Under the pieces are notes generated by a model that saw only the letters and a list, made by a program, of their open reading frames with translations, was not told the origin of the DNA and did not search any database. This document shows, one piece after another, positions 1 to 8,942 of a DNA stretch of 64,000 bases (within the stretch, counting starts at the first letter, position 1; each line of letters starts with the position of its first letter). Location of the stretch: the NCBI RefSeq assembly GCF_001514265.1, contig NZ_KQ949006.1, forward strand, positions 100,017-164,016, in the 5' to 3' direction. A program made the position numbers and the translations under genes. Source of the DNA: Streptomyces resistomycificus (GTDB taxonomy: Bacteria > Actinomycetota > Actinomycetes > Streptomycetales > Streptomycetaceae).

Positions 1-2007
1 ACGGTCGCGGCCTCGGTCACCGCCGTCACCCGGGCCCTGTCGGCCCTCGGCGTCGACGCGGACACCCCCGCGGCCGTCCGGGACGCACTCGCCGCCCGCG
101 AGCGGGAACTGCGCGAACGCCTGCTGCCCCCGACGGTGGCGTGCTGGAGCGGCGCCCGCCCCGCCGCCCTCGACGCCCTCCCGGACGGCACCCGCCTGCG
201 CATCGAGACCGAACAGGGCGAGATCCGCGCCACCGCCGACCAACTCCCGCCAGGCTTCCACCGGTTGACCGCCACGGCCCCCGACGGCCGCACCGCCCGC
301 GCCCACCTGATCGTGGCCCCGCCCCGGCTGCCCGCACCCCCCGGACGCTCGTACGGCCTGCTCGTCCAGCTCTACTCCCTGCTCTCCCGGCGCTCCTGGG
401 GCATGGGAGATCTCGGCGACCTCGGCGAACTCGCCGCCTGGGCGGGCCGCGCGCTCGGCGCCGGGTTCATCCAGGTCAACCCGCTGCACGCGGCCGTACC
501 CGGTGCCCCCACCGACCCGTCCCCCTACCGGCCCTCCTCGCGCCGCTTTCCCGACCCGGTCCATCTGCGGGTCGAGGACATCCCCGAGTACGCCCACGTC
601 GAGGACGGCGAGCGGGCGCGGGCCCTGCTGGAGCGGGCCGGGCGGCTGCGGGCGTCGGTGCTGGAGAAGGGCGCGCTGATCGACCGGGACGCCGTGTGGG
701 AGCTCAAGCGGGAGGCGCTGGAGCTGGTCCGGGACGTGCCGCTCGGGCCCGGCCGCCGCGCCGCCTACGTCGACTACCTCGCCGAGCAGGGCCAGGCCCT
801 CGAGGACCACGCCACCTGGTGCGCCCTCGCCGAGGTGCACGGTGTTGACTGGCACCGCTGGCCGGCCGGCCTGCGTGACCCCCGCTCGGCCGAAACGGCC
901 CGCGCCCGCGGCGAGTTGATGGACCGGGTGGACTTCCACTGCCGTCTCGCCTGGCTCACCGACACCCAGCTCACCGCCGCCCAGCGTGCGGCCCGGGAGG
1001 CGGGCATGCCGGTGGGCGTGGTCCACGACCTCGCGGTCGGCGTCCATCCCGGCGGCGCCGACGCGTGGGCGCAGCAGGACCACTTCGCGGCCGGCATGTC
1101 GGTCGGCGCGCCCCCGGACGCCTTCAACGCCCGCGGCCAGGACTGGGGCCTGCCGCCCTGGAGGCCGGACCGCCTGGCCGAGTCGGGGTACGCGCCCTTC
1201 CGCGCCCTGCTCAGGGGCCTGTTCCGCTACGCCGGTGCCCTGCGCATGGACCACGTCATGGGCCTGTTCCGGTTGTGGTGGGTGCCCCAGGGCGAGCTGC
1301 CCACGGAGGGCACCTACGTCCGCTACGACGCCGAGGCCATGCTCGCCGTCCTGGTCCTGGAGGCCTCCCGCGCCGGGACCGTGGTGATCGGCGAGGACCT
1401 GGGCACGGTGGAACCCGGGGTGCGCGAGACGCTGCGCGAGCGAGGGGTGCTCGGCACGTCGGTGCTGTGGTTCGAACGCGACTGGGGCGGCGACGGCCGC
1501 CCCCTGCCCCCCGACCAGTGGCGCGCCGACTGCCTGGCCACCGCCACCACCCACGACCTGCCGCCCACCGCGGCCCGCCTCACCGGCGAACACGTCGAAC
1601 TCCGTGACAGCCTCGGCCTGTTGGCCCGCCCCCTGGACGAGGAACGGGCGGAGGCCTCGGCGGACACGGCCGAGTGGCTTGAGCTGCTCGCCCGGCTCGG
1701 CCTGCTGCACGGCACCGGCGGCGGCACCGACGTGTCCGCCGAGGAGGCCGAGATCCAGGCCGTCCACCGCTATCTCCTGCACACCCCGGCCCGCATGATC
1801 GGCGTCTGGCTGCCCGACACCGTCGGCGACCGCCGCCCGCAGAACCTCCCCGGCACGTGGGACCAGTACCCGAACTGGCGTCTGCCGATCGCGGACACGG
1901 AGGGGCGGCCGGTGACGCTGGAGGAACTGGCGGCCTCGCCGCGGCTGCACGCCCTGGTCGAGGTGGTGCGGTCAGCGCCCCAGGCCGCGTCGGGCGGGCG
2001 GGAGTGA
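1..2007 (+). CDS. malQ: 4-alpha-glucanotransferase (amylomaltase), 5'-truncated by window edge
   Basis: Amylomaltase of glycoside hydrolase family 77, which transfers 1,4-alpha-glucan segments between maltodextrins in the cytoplasm. The reading frame is open from base 1 with no stop, so the true start lies upstream; 668 residues are visible. Family landmarks are clear: the Ser-Pro-Tyr substrate-loop region (SPYRPSSRRF), the nucleophile-bearing RMDHVMGLFRLWW, the acid/base region GEDLGTV, the transition-state Asp in THDLPP, and a C-terminal NLPGTWDQYPNWRLP typical of MalQ. Streptomyces MalQ proteins are around 700 residues, so only a few dozen N-terminal residues are missing. It stands alone here, 78 bp before a small membrane-protein gene. 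Nothing unusual was seen in the visible part. Confidence 0.95.
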   Translation, partial: TVAASVTAVTRALSALGVDADTPAAVRDALAARERELRERLLPPTVACWSGARPAALDALPDGTRLRIETEQGEIRATADQLPPGFHRLTATAPDGRTARAHLIVAPPRLPAPPGRSYGLLVQLYSLLSRRSWGMGDLGDLGELAAWAGRALGAGFIQVNPLHAAVPGAPTDPSPYRPSSRRFPDPVHLRVEDIPEYAHVEDGERARALLERAGRLRASVLEKGALIDRDAVWELKREALELVRDVPLGPGRRAAYVDYLAEQGQALEDHATWCALAEVHGVDWHRWPAGLRDPRSAETARARGELMDRVDFHCRLAWLTDTQLTAAQRAAREAGMPVGVVHDLAVGVHPGGADAWAQQDHFAAGMSVGAPPDAFNARGQDWGLPPWRPDRLAESGYAPFRALLRGLFRYAGALRMDHVMGLFRLWWVPQGELPTEGTYVRYDAEAMLAVLVLEASRAGTVVIGEDLGTVEPGVRETLRERGVLGTSVLWFERDWGGDGRPLPPDQWRADCLATATTHDLPPTAARLTGEHVELRDSLGLLARPLDEERAEASADTAEWLELLARLGLLHGTGGGTDVSAEEAEIQAVHRYLLHTPARMIGVWLPDTVGDRRPQNLPGTWDQYPNWRLPIADTEGRPVTLEELAASPRLHALVEVVRSAPQAASGGRE

Positions 2008-2085
2008 GGGTGTTCGCGGCCGGTCCGCGCCTCGTACGCACCCCCCGGGCGAGCGACTCCGATCGCCGTTGGGTACTTTGGCCCC

Positions 2086-2367
2086 GTGGACAAGAAGAAC
2101 GCCCTGCGCGCCGGCGCCCTGGCTGCCGGTACGACGCTGATGTTGCTGCTCATGTCGTCTCCCGCGCTCGCGCTGACCCGCGACGACGGTGACGACCCCG
2201 GCCCGGGCCTGAGTGTCATCGACACGCTGGGACTCTTCGTCGTGGCCCCGATCGTGCTGTTCGCGGTCATCGCCGGTCTGGTGATGGTCCTGGACAAGTC
2301 GCACGAGTCGCACCGGGTGACCACCCGCAACATCAAGACCAAGGCCAAGGCCGGCTCGAAGGCCTGA
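2086..2367 (+). CDS. small membrane protein of unknown function
   Basis: A 93-residue protein from a GTG start. Residues about 8-30 are hydrophobic and end in a plausible signal-peptidase site (SSPALA). An acidic stretch (DDGDDPGPG) and a second hydrophobic segment at about residues 41-63 follow, then a Lys/Arg/His-rich tail (KTKAKAGSKA), so a short extracytoplasmic loop and a cytoplasmic basic tail are likely. No catalytic motif is visible. The family is common in Streptomyces genomes as far as I recall, but I know no function. It lies between malQ and the TetR gene and appears to be its own transcription unit. Confidence 0.75.
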   Translation: MDKKNALRAGALAAGTTLMLLLMSSPALALTRDDGDDPGPGLSVIDTLGLFVVAPIVLFAVIAGLVMVLDKSHESHRVTTRNIKTKAKAGSKA

Positions 2368-2463
2368 CCTGGCGCATCCCCGAGGGCGCCGACCCCGCCG
2401 TACGTACGCGCACCCGCGTACGTGGGCGAGGCCGGCGCCTTCGGCGTGTTGCGAGGTCCCCTC

Positions 2464-3042
2464 TCAGGGGCTGGGTGCCGTCAGGTACCGCTGAACCGCG
2501 GGCCCCAGCCACGCCACGACCTCCCGGGGGTGCAGCGCCACGGCCGCCGGCAGCCGCAGCACGTACCGGGTGAGTGCCAGCCCCAGCAGCTGGGTCGCCA
2601 CGAGCGCGGCCCGCGTCGGCACCTGCTCGGGGTCCGGGCACACCGCACGGGTGACCGGCAGCACCTGGTCCCGGAAGATGCCCTGCATCCGCTCGGCCCC
2701 CGCCTCGTTGGTCGCGCCGACCCGGAGCAGGGCGGTGAGCACGTCGTTGTCCTCCCACATGCGCAGGAAGTGCGTGACGAGCGCCGGGCCCGCGTCCTGC
2801 CGGGGCAGCGCTGTCAGGTCGGGCAGTTCCAGGTCGACGGAGACCGCCGCCGCGAAGAGGCCCTCCTTGTTGCCGTAGTAGCGCATCACCATCGACGGAT
2901 CGATGCGCGCGTCCTTGGCGATGGCCCGGATGGTGGCCCGCTCGTACCCGTCGGCGGCGAACCGCTCGCGGGCCGCGGCGAGGATCGCGTTGCGGGTGGT
3001 GTCGGAACGCCTGGGCTGCGGGGAGGAGCTGCTTTCCGTCAT
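2464..3042 (-). CDS. TetR/AcrR-family transcriptional regulator
   Basis: A 192-residue TetR-type repressor. The N-terminal helix-turn-helix is recognisable (TIRAIAKDARIDPSMVMRYYGNKEGLF, split around residues 33-60), followed by an all-helical ligand/dimer domain. The start was set at the ATG encoding MTESSSS, because the four operator-like repeats lie immediately upstream and the in-frame extension would translate through them. It is divergent from an FAD monooxygenase gene, the usual arrangement for a repressor that controls itself and its neighbour. Ligand unknown; an aromatic or polyketide-like substrate of the monooxygenase is a natural guess. Confidence 0.9.
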   Translation of the reverse strand: MTESSSSPQPRRSDTTRNAILAAARERFAADGYERATIRAIAKDARIDPSMVMRYYGNKEGLFAAAVSVDLELPDLTALPRQDAGPALVTHFLRMWEDNDVLTALLRVGATNEAGAERMQGIFRDQVLPVTRAVCPDPEQVPTRAALVATQLLGLALTRYVLRLPAAVALHPREVVAWLGPAVQRYLTAPSP

Positions 3043-3141
3043 GCCAACAAGTGTAGGCCAACACGTGTTGACCCTTGCGTGGCGCCGCGTTACGCTCGCC
3101 AACAAGCGTTGGCAAACAGGTGTTGGCAAACGGCTGCCGAC
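3043..3141. promoter_or_regulatory. four-copy TetR operator between tetR and FAD monooxygenase
   Basis: A 16-bp element of form GCCAACAnGYGTTGGC occurs at 3043-3058, 3057-3072, 3098-3113 and 3112-3127. Copy 2 contains the perfect palindrome CAACACGTGTTG (3059-3070) and copy 3 has arms GCCAAC/GTTGGC. Copies are paired, each pair with a 14-bp register, and a weak fifth copy may follow at 3126-3141. The position between the divergent starts supports control of both genes by the adjacent TetR protein (inference). Confidence 0.75.
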
Positions 3142-3169
3142 AAACCAGCGCCGGCATCAGGAGGCCCTC

Positions 3170-4669
3170 ATGGACGGCACCGGCACCCGCACTGGCACCC
3201 CCCACGGCACTCCCACCCCCCACTCCGTGATCGTCGTCGGTTCCGGTCCCACCGGCCTTCTCCTGGCCGGCGACCTCGCCACCGCCGGCGTCCCCGTCAC
3301 CCTCGTCGAGAAGCGCCCCCACCAGGTCGGCAACCTCTCCCGAGCCTTCGTCCTGCACGCCCGCACCCTCGAGCAGCTGGACGCCCGCGGTCTCGCCGAC
3401 GAACTCGAAGCCGTCGGCCGCCCCCTCGACCGCATGAGCCTCTTCCGCCGGCTCACCGTCGAGCTCGACACCCTGCCCTCCCGCTTCAACCACCTCCTCG
3501 TCCTCCCGCAGTACGAGGTGGAGAAGGTGCTGGAGCGGCGGGCCGTCGAGGCGGGCGTCGACTTCCGGTACGAGACCGAGGTGACCGGCCTGGCACAGGA
3601 CGCGGACGGCGTGACCGTCGAGGTCCGGGCCGGCGGGGGCAGCGGGGACGAGAAGGGCGGGGCGGCCGAGAGGCTGCGCGCCGCGTACGTCGTCGGCGCC
3701 GACGGCATGCGCAGCTCCGTGCGGGACGCGGTCGGACTGCCCTTCCCGGGGCGCTCGGTGATCCGTTCCGTCGTACTCGCGGACGTGCGGCTGGCCGAGG
3801 AGCCGGACACCCTGCTGACGGTCAACGCCGCCGGCGACGCCTTCGCCTTCCTCGCACCCTTCGGCGACGGCTACTACCGCGTGATCGGCTGGAACCGGGT
3901 CCGCGACGTCCCGGACAGCGAGCCCCTGGACCTGGACGAGGTCAAGGAGGTCACCCGGCTCGCCCTCGGCAGCGACTTCGGGATGCACGACGCCCGCTGG
4001 ATGTCCCGCTTCCACAGCGATGAGCGCCAGGTCCCGGCCTACCGCGTCGGCCGCGTCTTCCTGGCCGGCGACGCCGCGCACGTCCACACCCCGGCCGGCG
4101 GCCAGGGCATGAACACCGGCCTCCAGGACGCGGCCAACCTGAGCTGGAAGCTCGCCCAGGTGCTCGGCGGCCACGCGGACCCGGCACTCCTCGGCACCTA
4201 CCAGACCGAACGGCACCCGGTCGGCAGGTCGGTGCTCCGCAGCAGCGGCGGCATCGTCCGCCTCGCCATGGCCCGGCGTCCCTGGGAGCTGGCGCTGCGG
4301 GCGACCGTGGCGACCTTCCTCAACGTCGTCGCCCCGGCCCGCCGCAGGATGGCCGGCAGGCTCACCGGCATCGGCTACCGCTACCCGGCCCCTCGCGGCG
4401 CCCACCGTCTCGCCGGCACCCGCGCCCCGGACGCCGCCCTCGCCGCCGGCGGCCGCCTCTACGAGTCCCTGCGCGGCGGACGGTTCGTGCTGATCACTCC
4501 CGAGGGGTACGAGGTCCACGGCGCCCGCCGGGGCCGGCTGGCCGTGGAGCGCTGGGCGGGCGACCGCCGTACGACGGTCCTCGTGCGCCCCGACGGATAC
4601 GTGGCCTGGGCGGCCGACCGCGCCGACCGGGCGACGGTCGAGTCCGCTCTCGCGTCCCGTGTGGGCTGA
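3170..4669 (+). CDS. FAD-dependent aromatic monooxygenase (PHBH class)
   Basis: A 499-residue class A flavoprotein monooxygenase that would hydroxylate an aromatic or polyketide-like substrate using NAD(P)H and oxygen. The three signature motifs are present: the Rossmann GxGxxG near residue 25 (VVGSGPTGLLLAGDL), the DG motif (GADGMRSSVR) and the GD motif (FLAGDAAHVHTPAGGQGMNTG), followed by the C-terminal thioredoxin-like region typical of the RdmE/PgaE group. The ATG start has a good ribosome site (CAGGAGG about 6 bases upstream) and follows the operator array. It is divergent from the TetR gene, suggesting substrate-induced expression. Substrate not determinable from sequence; a drug- or xenobiotic-modifying role is possible. 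Confidence 0.9.
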   Translation: MDGTGTRTGTPHGTPTPHSVIVVGSGPTGLLLAGDLATAGVPVTLVEKRPHQVGNLSRAFVLHARTLEQLDARGLADELEAVGRPLDRMSLFRRLTVELDTLPSRFNHLLVLPQYEVEKVLERRAVEAGVDFRYETEVTGLAQDADGVTVEVRAGGGSGDEKGGAAERLRAAYVVGADGMRSSVRDAVGLPFPGRSVIRSVVLADVRLAEEPDTLLTVNAAGDAFAFLAPFGDGYYRVIGWNRVRDVPDSEPLDLDEVKEVTRLALGSDFGMHDARWMSRFHSDERQVPAYRVGRVFLAGDAAHVHTPAGGQGMNTGLQDAANLSWKLAQVLGGHADPALLGTYQTERHPVGRSVLRSSGGIVRLAMARRPWELALRATVATFLNVVAPARRRMAGRLTGIGYRYPAPRGAHRLAGTRAPDAALAAGGRLYESLRGGRFVLITPEGYEVHGARRGRLAVERWAGDRRTTVLVRPDGYVAWAADRADRATVESALASRVG

Positions 4670-4675
4670 GCCGGC

Positions 4676-5182
4676 TCAGGCCCTCTCGGTCCCCGCCAGC
4701 AACTCCCGCAGCAGGTGGGACAGCTGCTCGGCCTGCTGGTCGTCCAAGGCGGCCTTCAGGGCCTGTGTCTGGACGGCCAGCCCCGCGCCCACCGCCTCGT
4801 CGACCAGCTTCAACCCCTTGTCCGTCAGGGTCACCTGGAGGCCCCTGCGGTCGTGCGGGTCGGGGGAGCGGCGGAGCAGGCCGGCCCGCTCCAGTTTGTC
4901 CAGGCGGCCGGTCATGCCGCCGGTGGTGAGCATCAGGGTCGCGGAGAGCTGGCGGGGGGAGAGGGTGTGCGGGGCTCCTGAGCGGCGCAGGGTGGCCAGG
5001 ACGTCGAACTCGCCGCGGGAGATCCCGAGGGGCGCGTACGCCTCCTCCGTGCGGTCGCTCATCGTGCGCGCGAGCCGGTAGATCCGCCCGAAGACCTCCA
5101 TGGCGGCGGTGTCGAGGTCGGGCCGCTCCGCGGCCCACTGCTCGATGATCGCGTCGACCGGGTCCCTGTGCTGTGCGCTCAT
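4676..5182 (-). CDS. MarR-family transcriptional regulator
   Basis: A 168-residue winged-helix regulator. The core (FDVLATLRRSG..TLSPRQLSATLMLTTGGMTGRLDKLERAGLLRRSPDPHDRRGLQVTLTD, read in parts) has the MarR recognition helix and the DxRG wing motif (DPHDRRG). The start is the ATG encoding MSAQHRD; an in-frame GTG upstream would run towards the operator. It is divergent from a DMT-type exporter and ends 6 bp from the convergent FAD monooxygenase stop. Likely represses the exporter and itself; ligand unknown. Confidence 0.9.
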   Translation of the reverse strand: MSAQHRDPVDAIIEQWAAERPDLDTAAMEVFGRIYRLARTMSDRTEEAYAPLGISRGEFDVLATLRRSGAPHTLSPRQLSATLMLTTGGMTGRLDKLERAGLLRRSPDPHDRRGLQVTLTDKGLKLVDEAVGAGLAVQTQALKAALDDQQAEQLSHLLRELLAGTERA

Positions 5183-5226
5183 GCGTTGAGTATCCGCTCG
5201 TCGGCAGGTCGCCCGCAAGAAAGTAG

Positions 5227-5268
5227 CTTGACTGTAAGTTGCTTAGCGCTAAGCTAATCAGCGTCAAG
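5227..5268. promoter_or_regulatory. MarR operator / divergent promoter region
   Basis: A perfect 14-bp palindrome GCTTAGCGCTAAGC lies at 5241-5254, framed by a wider inverted repeat CTTGAC (5227-5232) and GTCAAG (5263-5268). It sits between the marR and exporter starts, where a MarR dimer would block both promoters. The symmetry is seen directly; binding is inferred. Confidence 0.65.
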
Positions 5269-5292
5269 TTAACTTCGCAGAAGGGTGCCGTC

Positions 5293-6234
5293 ATGCCACG
5301 GCCCGGGACCGTCCTGCTCACCGCCCTCGCCCCGATCTCCTGGGGCACCACCTACGCCGTCACCACCGAGTTCCTGCCGGCCGACCGCCCCCTGTTCACC
5401 GGCCTGATGCGCGCCCTGCCCGCCGGACTCGTCCTGCTGGCCCTCGCCCGGGTGCTGCCGCGAGGCGCCTGGTGGGGCAAGGCGACGGTGCTCGGCGCGC
5501 TGAACATAGGCGCCTTCTTCCCGCTGCTGTTCCTGTCGGCGTACCGGATGCCGGGCGGGATGGCGGCGGTCGTCGGGTCGGTCGGGCCGCTGTTCGTCGT
5601 GGGGCTGTCGGCGGTGCTGCTGGGGCAGCGGCCGACCGCACGCAGTGTGGTCACCGGGTTCGTGGCCGCGGCCGGCGTGAGCCTGGTCGTGCTGAAGGCG
5701 GCCGGGGCGCTCGACACGGTGGGTGTGCTGGCGGCGCTCGCCTCGACCGCCTCGATGTCCGCCGGGACCGTGCTGACCAAGCGGTGGGGCCGCCCGAACG
5801 GGGTCGGGCCGCTCGCGCTCACCGCCTGGCAGCTGACCGCGGGCGGCCTGCTCATCGCTCCCCTCGCCCTCCTCGTCGAGGGGGCACCGCCCGCGCTGGA
5901 CGGCCGGGCGGTCGGCGGCTACCTCTACCTGGCCCTCGCGAACACGGCGGTCGCGTACTGGCTCTGGTTCCGCGGCATCGGCGGGCTCTCCGCAACGCAG
6001 GTCACCTTCCTCGGCCCACTGTCACCGCTGACCGCCGCGGTGGTCGGCTGGGCGGCGCTCGGGCAGGCACTCACGCCCGTACAACTGGTGGGCATGGCCC
6101 TGGCGTTCGGGGCGACGGTCGTGGGACAGCTGGGACCGCGCACGGACGGCGCGTCCGGTGCGTCGTTCCGTTCCCCCGCGGCGACCGCTCGCGAGGATGC
6201 GACGGCCCTGGCGGGTCCGGCACCGCGACGGTAG
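5293..6234 (+). CDS. EamA/DMT-superfamily transporter
   Basis: A 313-residue integral membrane protein with about ten hydrophobic segments in two repeated halves, the EamA (DUF6) arrangement of drug/metabolite exporters such as RhtA or YdcZ-like amino-acid and metabolite exporters. It opens with PISWGTTYAVTTEFLP, a typical first-helix motif of the family. The second half (residues about 150-280) repeats the fold, ending in a polar cytoplasmic tail. The ATG start follows the MarR palindrome by about 39 bp, so derepression by a MarR ligand is the expected control. Exported substrate unknown. Confidence 0.88.
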   Translation: MPRPGTVLLTALAPISWGTTYAVTTEFLPADRPLFTGLMRALPAGLVLLALARVLPRGAWWGKATVLGALNIGAFFPLLFLSAYRMPGGMAAVVGSVGPLFVVGLSAVLLGQRPTARSVVTGFVAAAGVSLVVLKAAGALDTVGVLAALASTASMSAGTVLTKRWGRPNGVGPLALTAWQLTAGGLLIAPLALLVEGAPPALDGRAVGGYLYLALANTAVAYWLWFRGIGGLSATQVTFLGPLSPLTAAVVGWAALGQALTPVQLVGMALAFGATVVGQLGPRTDGASGASFRSPAATAREDATALAGPAPRR

Positions 6235-6270
6235 GAACCGCGGCTGCGCGGAGGGCTGTCGACACACAGC

Positions 6271-6305
6271 CGAGGGGCGCCCGATGTACCACCGGGCGCC
6301 CCTCG
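6271..6305. terminator. bidirectional hairpin between exporter and pepN
   Basis: A perfect 13-bp stem, CGAGGGGCGCCCG (6271-6283) with its complement at 6293-6305, and a 9-base loop. It lies between two convergent genes and probably terminates both. No U-tract follows, as is usual in Streptomyces. Confidence 0.8.
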
Positions 6306-6337
6306 CCGACGTACGAACGTACGACGTACTACGACTC

Positions 6338-6372
6338 CTGCTACCTGCTACCTGCTACCTGCTACCTGCTAC
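6338..6372. repeat. five perfect tandem copies of CTGCTAC
   Basis: The heptamer CTGCTAC is repeated five times without error from 6338 to 6372. The pepN stop codon (6369-6371) lies inside the last copy, so the array forms the start of the pepN 3' untranslated region. A short tandem array like this can change length by slippage. Confidence 0.95.
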
Positions 6373-8942
6373 CCGGCCGCCGCGTCCGCCGCCTGGGCCT
6401 TCAGGGCGCGCTCCACGCCCGCCCGGGACTCGGAGACCAGGCGACGCAGCGCCGCGTTGGGCTCCGCCGAGGCCAGCCACTCGTCGGTCTTGCGGAGGGT
6501 GTCCTCGGAGACCTGGAGCGACGGGTAGAGGCCGACCGCGATCTGCTGGGCCATCTCGTGCGAACGGGACTCCCAGACGCCCTTGAGGGCCTCGAAGTAC
6601 CGGTCCGTGTACGGCGCCAGCAGCTCGCGCTGGTCGGTCTGGACGAAGCCTCCGATGACCGCCTCCTGGACGGCGTTCGGGAGCTTGTCGGACTCGACGA
6701 CCGACGCCCAGGCCTCGGTCTTCGCCTCGTCCGTCGGGCGGGAGGCCCGCGCGGAGGCCGCGTGGCGCTCACCGGCGGCCGTCTTGTCCCGCTCGTACTC
6801 GGCGGCGATCTCCGCCTCGTCGAACCGGCCCACGGTCGCCAGCCGCTGCACCAGAGCCCAGCGCAGCTCCGTGTCGACGGCCAGGCCCTCGATCGTCTGC
6901 GTGCCCTCCAGCAGCGCGTCGAGCAGGTCCAGCTGCTCCGGCGTCCGCGCGGTCGCGGCGAACGCGCGCGCCCACGCCAGCTGGTGGTCACCGCCCGGCG
7001 CGGCCGCCCGCAGGTGGGCGAGCGTCGCGTCGGTCCAGCGGGCCAGCAGGGCCTCGCGCGCGGCCGGGTCGGCGTACAGCTCGATGGCCATCTTCACCTG
7101 GCGGTGCAGCGACTGCACGACGCCGATGTCGGACTCCTTGCCGATGCCCGACAGGACCAGGGACAGGTAGTCGCGGGTCGGCAGCTCGGCGTCCCGGGTC
7201 ATGTCCCACGCCGACGCCCAGCACAGGGCGCGGGGGAGGGAGGACTCGAAGTCGCCGAGGTGCTCGGTCACGAAGGCGAGGGACTGCTCGTCGAGGCGGA
7301 CCTTCGCGTACGACAGGTCGTCGTCGTTGAGCAGCACCACCGCCGGACGGCGCCTGCCCACCAGCTGCGGCACGGCGGTCAGTTCGCCCTCGACGTCCAG
7401 CTCGACGCGCTCGTCGCGCACCAGCTTGCCGCTCTCGTCGTCGAGTTCGTACAGGCCCACGGCGATGCGGTGCGGGCGCAGGGTGGGCTCGCCCTTGGCG
7501 CCGGCGGGCAGCGCGGGGGCCTCCTGGCGGATCGCGAAGGACGTGACGACGCCGTCGGCGTCCGTCTCGATCTCCGGGCGCAGGACGTTGATGCCGGCGG
7601 TCTCCAGCCACGCCTTCGACCAGGCCTTCAGATCACGCCCCGAGGTCTCCTCCAGGGCGCCCAGCAGGTCCGACAGGCGGGTGTTGCCGAACGCGTGCGC
7701 CTTGAAGTACGCCTGCACGCCCGCGAAGAACTCGTCCATGCCGACGTACGCGACGAGCTGCTTCAGTACGGAGGCACCCTTGGCGTAGGTGATGCCGTCG
7801 AAGTTGACCAGCACGTCGTCGAGGTCGTTGATCTCGGCCATGATCGGGTGCGTGGACGGCAGCTGGTCCTGGCGGTAGGCCCACGTCTTCATGGAGTTGG
7901 CGAAGGTGGTCCAGGAGTGCGGCCACCGGCTGCCCGGCGCGTGGGCCTGGCAGGCGATGGAGGTGTAGGTGGCGAACGACTCGTTCAGCCACAGGTCGTT
8001 CCACCACTCCATGGTGACCAGGTCGCCGAACCACATGTGGGCCAGCTCGTGCAGGATCGTCTCGGCGCGCACCTCGTACGCCGCGTCCGTCACCTTCGAC
8101 CTGAAGACGTACTGGTCGCGGATGGTGACCGCGCCCGCGTTCTCCATCGCGCCCGCGTTGAACTCCGGCACGAACAGCTGGTCGTACTTCTTGAACGGGT
8201 ACGCGTAGTCGAACTTCTCCTGGAACCAGTCGAAGCCCTGCCGGGTCACCTCGAAGATGGCGTCCGAGTCGAGGTGCTCGGCCAGCGAGGGCCGGCAGTA
8301 GATGCCGAGCGGGACGGACTGGCCGTCCTTCTCGTACACGCTGTGCACCGAGTGGTAGGGGCCGACGATCAGCGCGGTGATGTACGTCGAGATGCGCGGC
8401 GTCGGCTCGAACTCCCAGACGTTGTCCTTCGCCTCGGGCGTCGGAGAGTTGGAGATGACCGTCCAGCCGTCCGGGGCCTTCACGGTGAACTGGAAGGTGG
8501 CCTTGAGGTCGGGCTGCTCGAAGGACGCGAACACGCGGCGGGCGTCCGGCACCTCGAACTGGGTGTAGAGGTAGGCCTGGTTGTCGACGGGGTCGACGAA
8601 CCGGTGCAGGCCCTCACCGGTGTTGGTGTAGGCGCAGTCGGCGACGACCCGGAGGATGTTGCGGCCCTCCAGTAGTCCCGGCAGCGCGATCCGCGAGTCC
8701 GCGAAGAGTTCCGCGGGGTCGAGCTGGTCGCCGTTGAGGGCGATCTCGTGGACGGTCGGGGCGACCAGGTCGATGAAGGACTCCGCGCCGGTTTCGGCGA
8801 CGTCGAAGCGCACCGTGGTCACGGACCTGTAGGTACCGCCCTCCTGCGCGCCGGAGAGGTCGAGATCGATCTCGTACGAGTCAACGGTGAGCAGCTTCGC
8901 CCGCTGCTGCGCCTCTTCGCGAGTCAGGTTTGTGCCAGGCAC
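6369..8942 (-). CDS. pepN: aminopeptidase N (M1 family)
   Basis: An 857-residue M1 zinc metallopeptidase releasing N-terminal residues from peptides, probably cytoplasmic as no signal peptide is visible. The exopeptidase motif GAMEN lies near residue 264, and the zinc motif HELAH with the downstream NES glutamate (HELAHMWFGDLVTMEWWNDLWLNES, split) begins near residue 298; a long helical C-terminal ERAP1-like domain completes the protein. The GTG start (VPGTNLTREE) was preferred because a GAGGAG ribosome site lies 8 bases upstream, and because its paralogue at 21.6-24.2 kb begins with the same VPG-NL-R-EA pattern. Full length for the actinobacterial family. Transcribed alone, divergent from the DUF1203 gene. 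Confidence 0.95.
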   Translation of the reverse strand: MPGTNLTREEAQQRAKLLTVDSYEIDLDLSGAQEGGTYRSVTTVRFDVAETGAESFIDLVAPTVHEIALNGDQLDPAELFADSRIALPGLLEGRNILRVVADCAYTNTGEGLHRFVDPVDNQAYLYTQFEVPDARRVFASFEQPDLKATFQFTVKAPDGWTVISNSPTPEAKDNVWEFEPTPRISTYITALIVGPYHSVHSVYEKDGQSVPLGIYCRPSLAEHLDSDAIFEVTRQGFDWFQEKFDYAYPFKKYDQLFVPEFNAGAMENAGAVTIRDQYVFRSKVTDAAYEVRAETILHELAHMWFGDLVTMEWWNDLWLNESFATYTSIACQAHAPGSRWPHSWTTFANSMKTWAYRQDQLPSTHPIMAEINDLDDVLVNFDGITYAKGASVLKQLVAYVGMDEFFAGVQAYFKAHAFGNTRLSDLLGALEETSGRDLKAWSKAWLETAGINVLRPEIETDADGVVTSFAIRQEAPALPAGAKGEPTLRPHRIAVGLYELDDESGKLVRDERVELDVEGELTAVPQLVGRRRPAVVLLNDDDLSYAKVRLDEQSLAFVTEHLGDFESSLPRALCWASAWDMTRDAELPTRDYLSLVLSGIGKESDIGVVQSLHRQVKMAIELYADPAAREALLARWTDATLAHLRAAAPGGDHQLAWARAFAATARTPEQLDLLDALLEGTQTIEGLAVDTELRWALVQRLATVGRFDEAEIAAEYERDKTAAGERHAASARASRPTDEAKTEAWASVVESDKLPNAVQEAVIGGFVQTDQRELLAPYTDRYFEALKGVWESRSHEMAQQIAVGLYPSLQVSEDTLRKTDEWLASAEPNAALRRLVSESRAGVERALKAQAADAAAG

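Noticed and set aside
6338..6372. Possible CRISPR-like repeat (CTGCTAC units)
   Set aside because: Units are contiguous with no spacers and only 7 bp; a simple tandem repeat. No CRISPR array or cas gene seen in the window.
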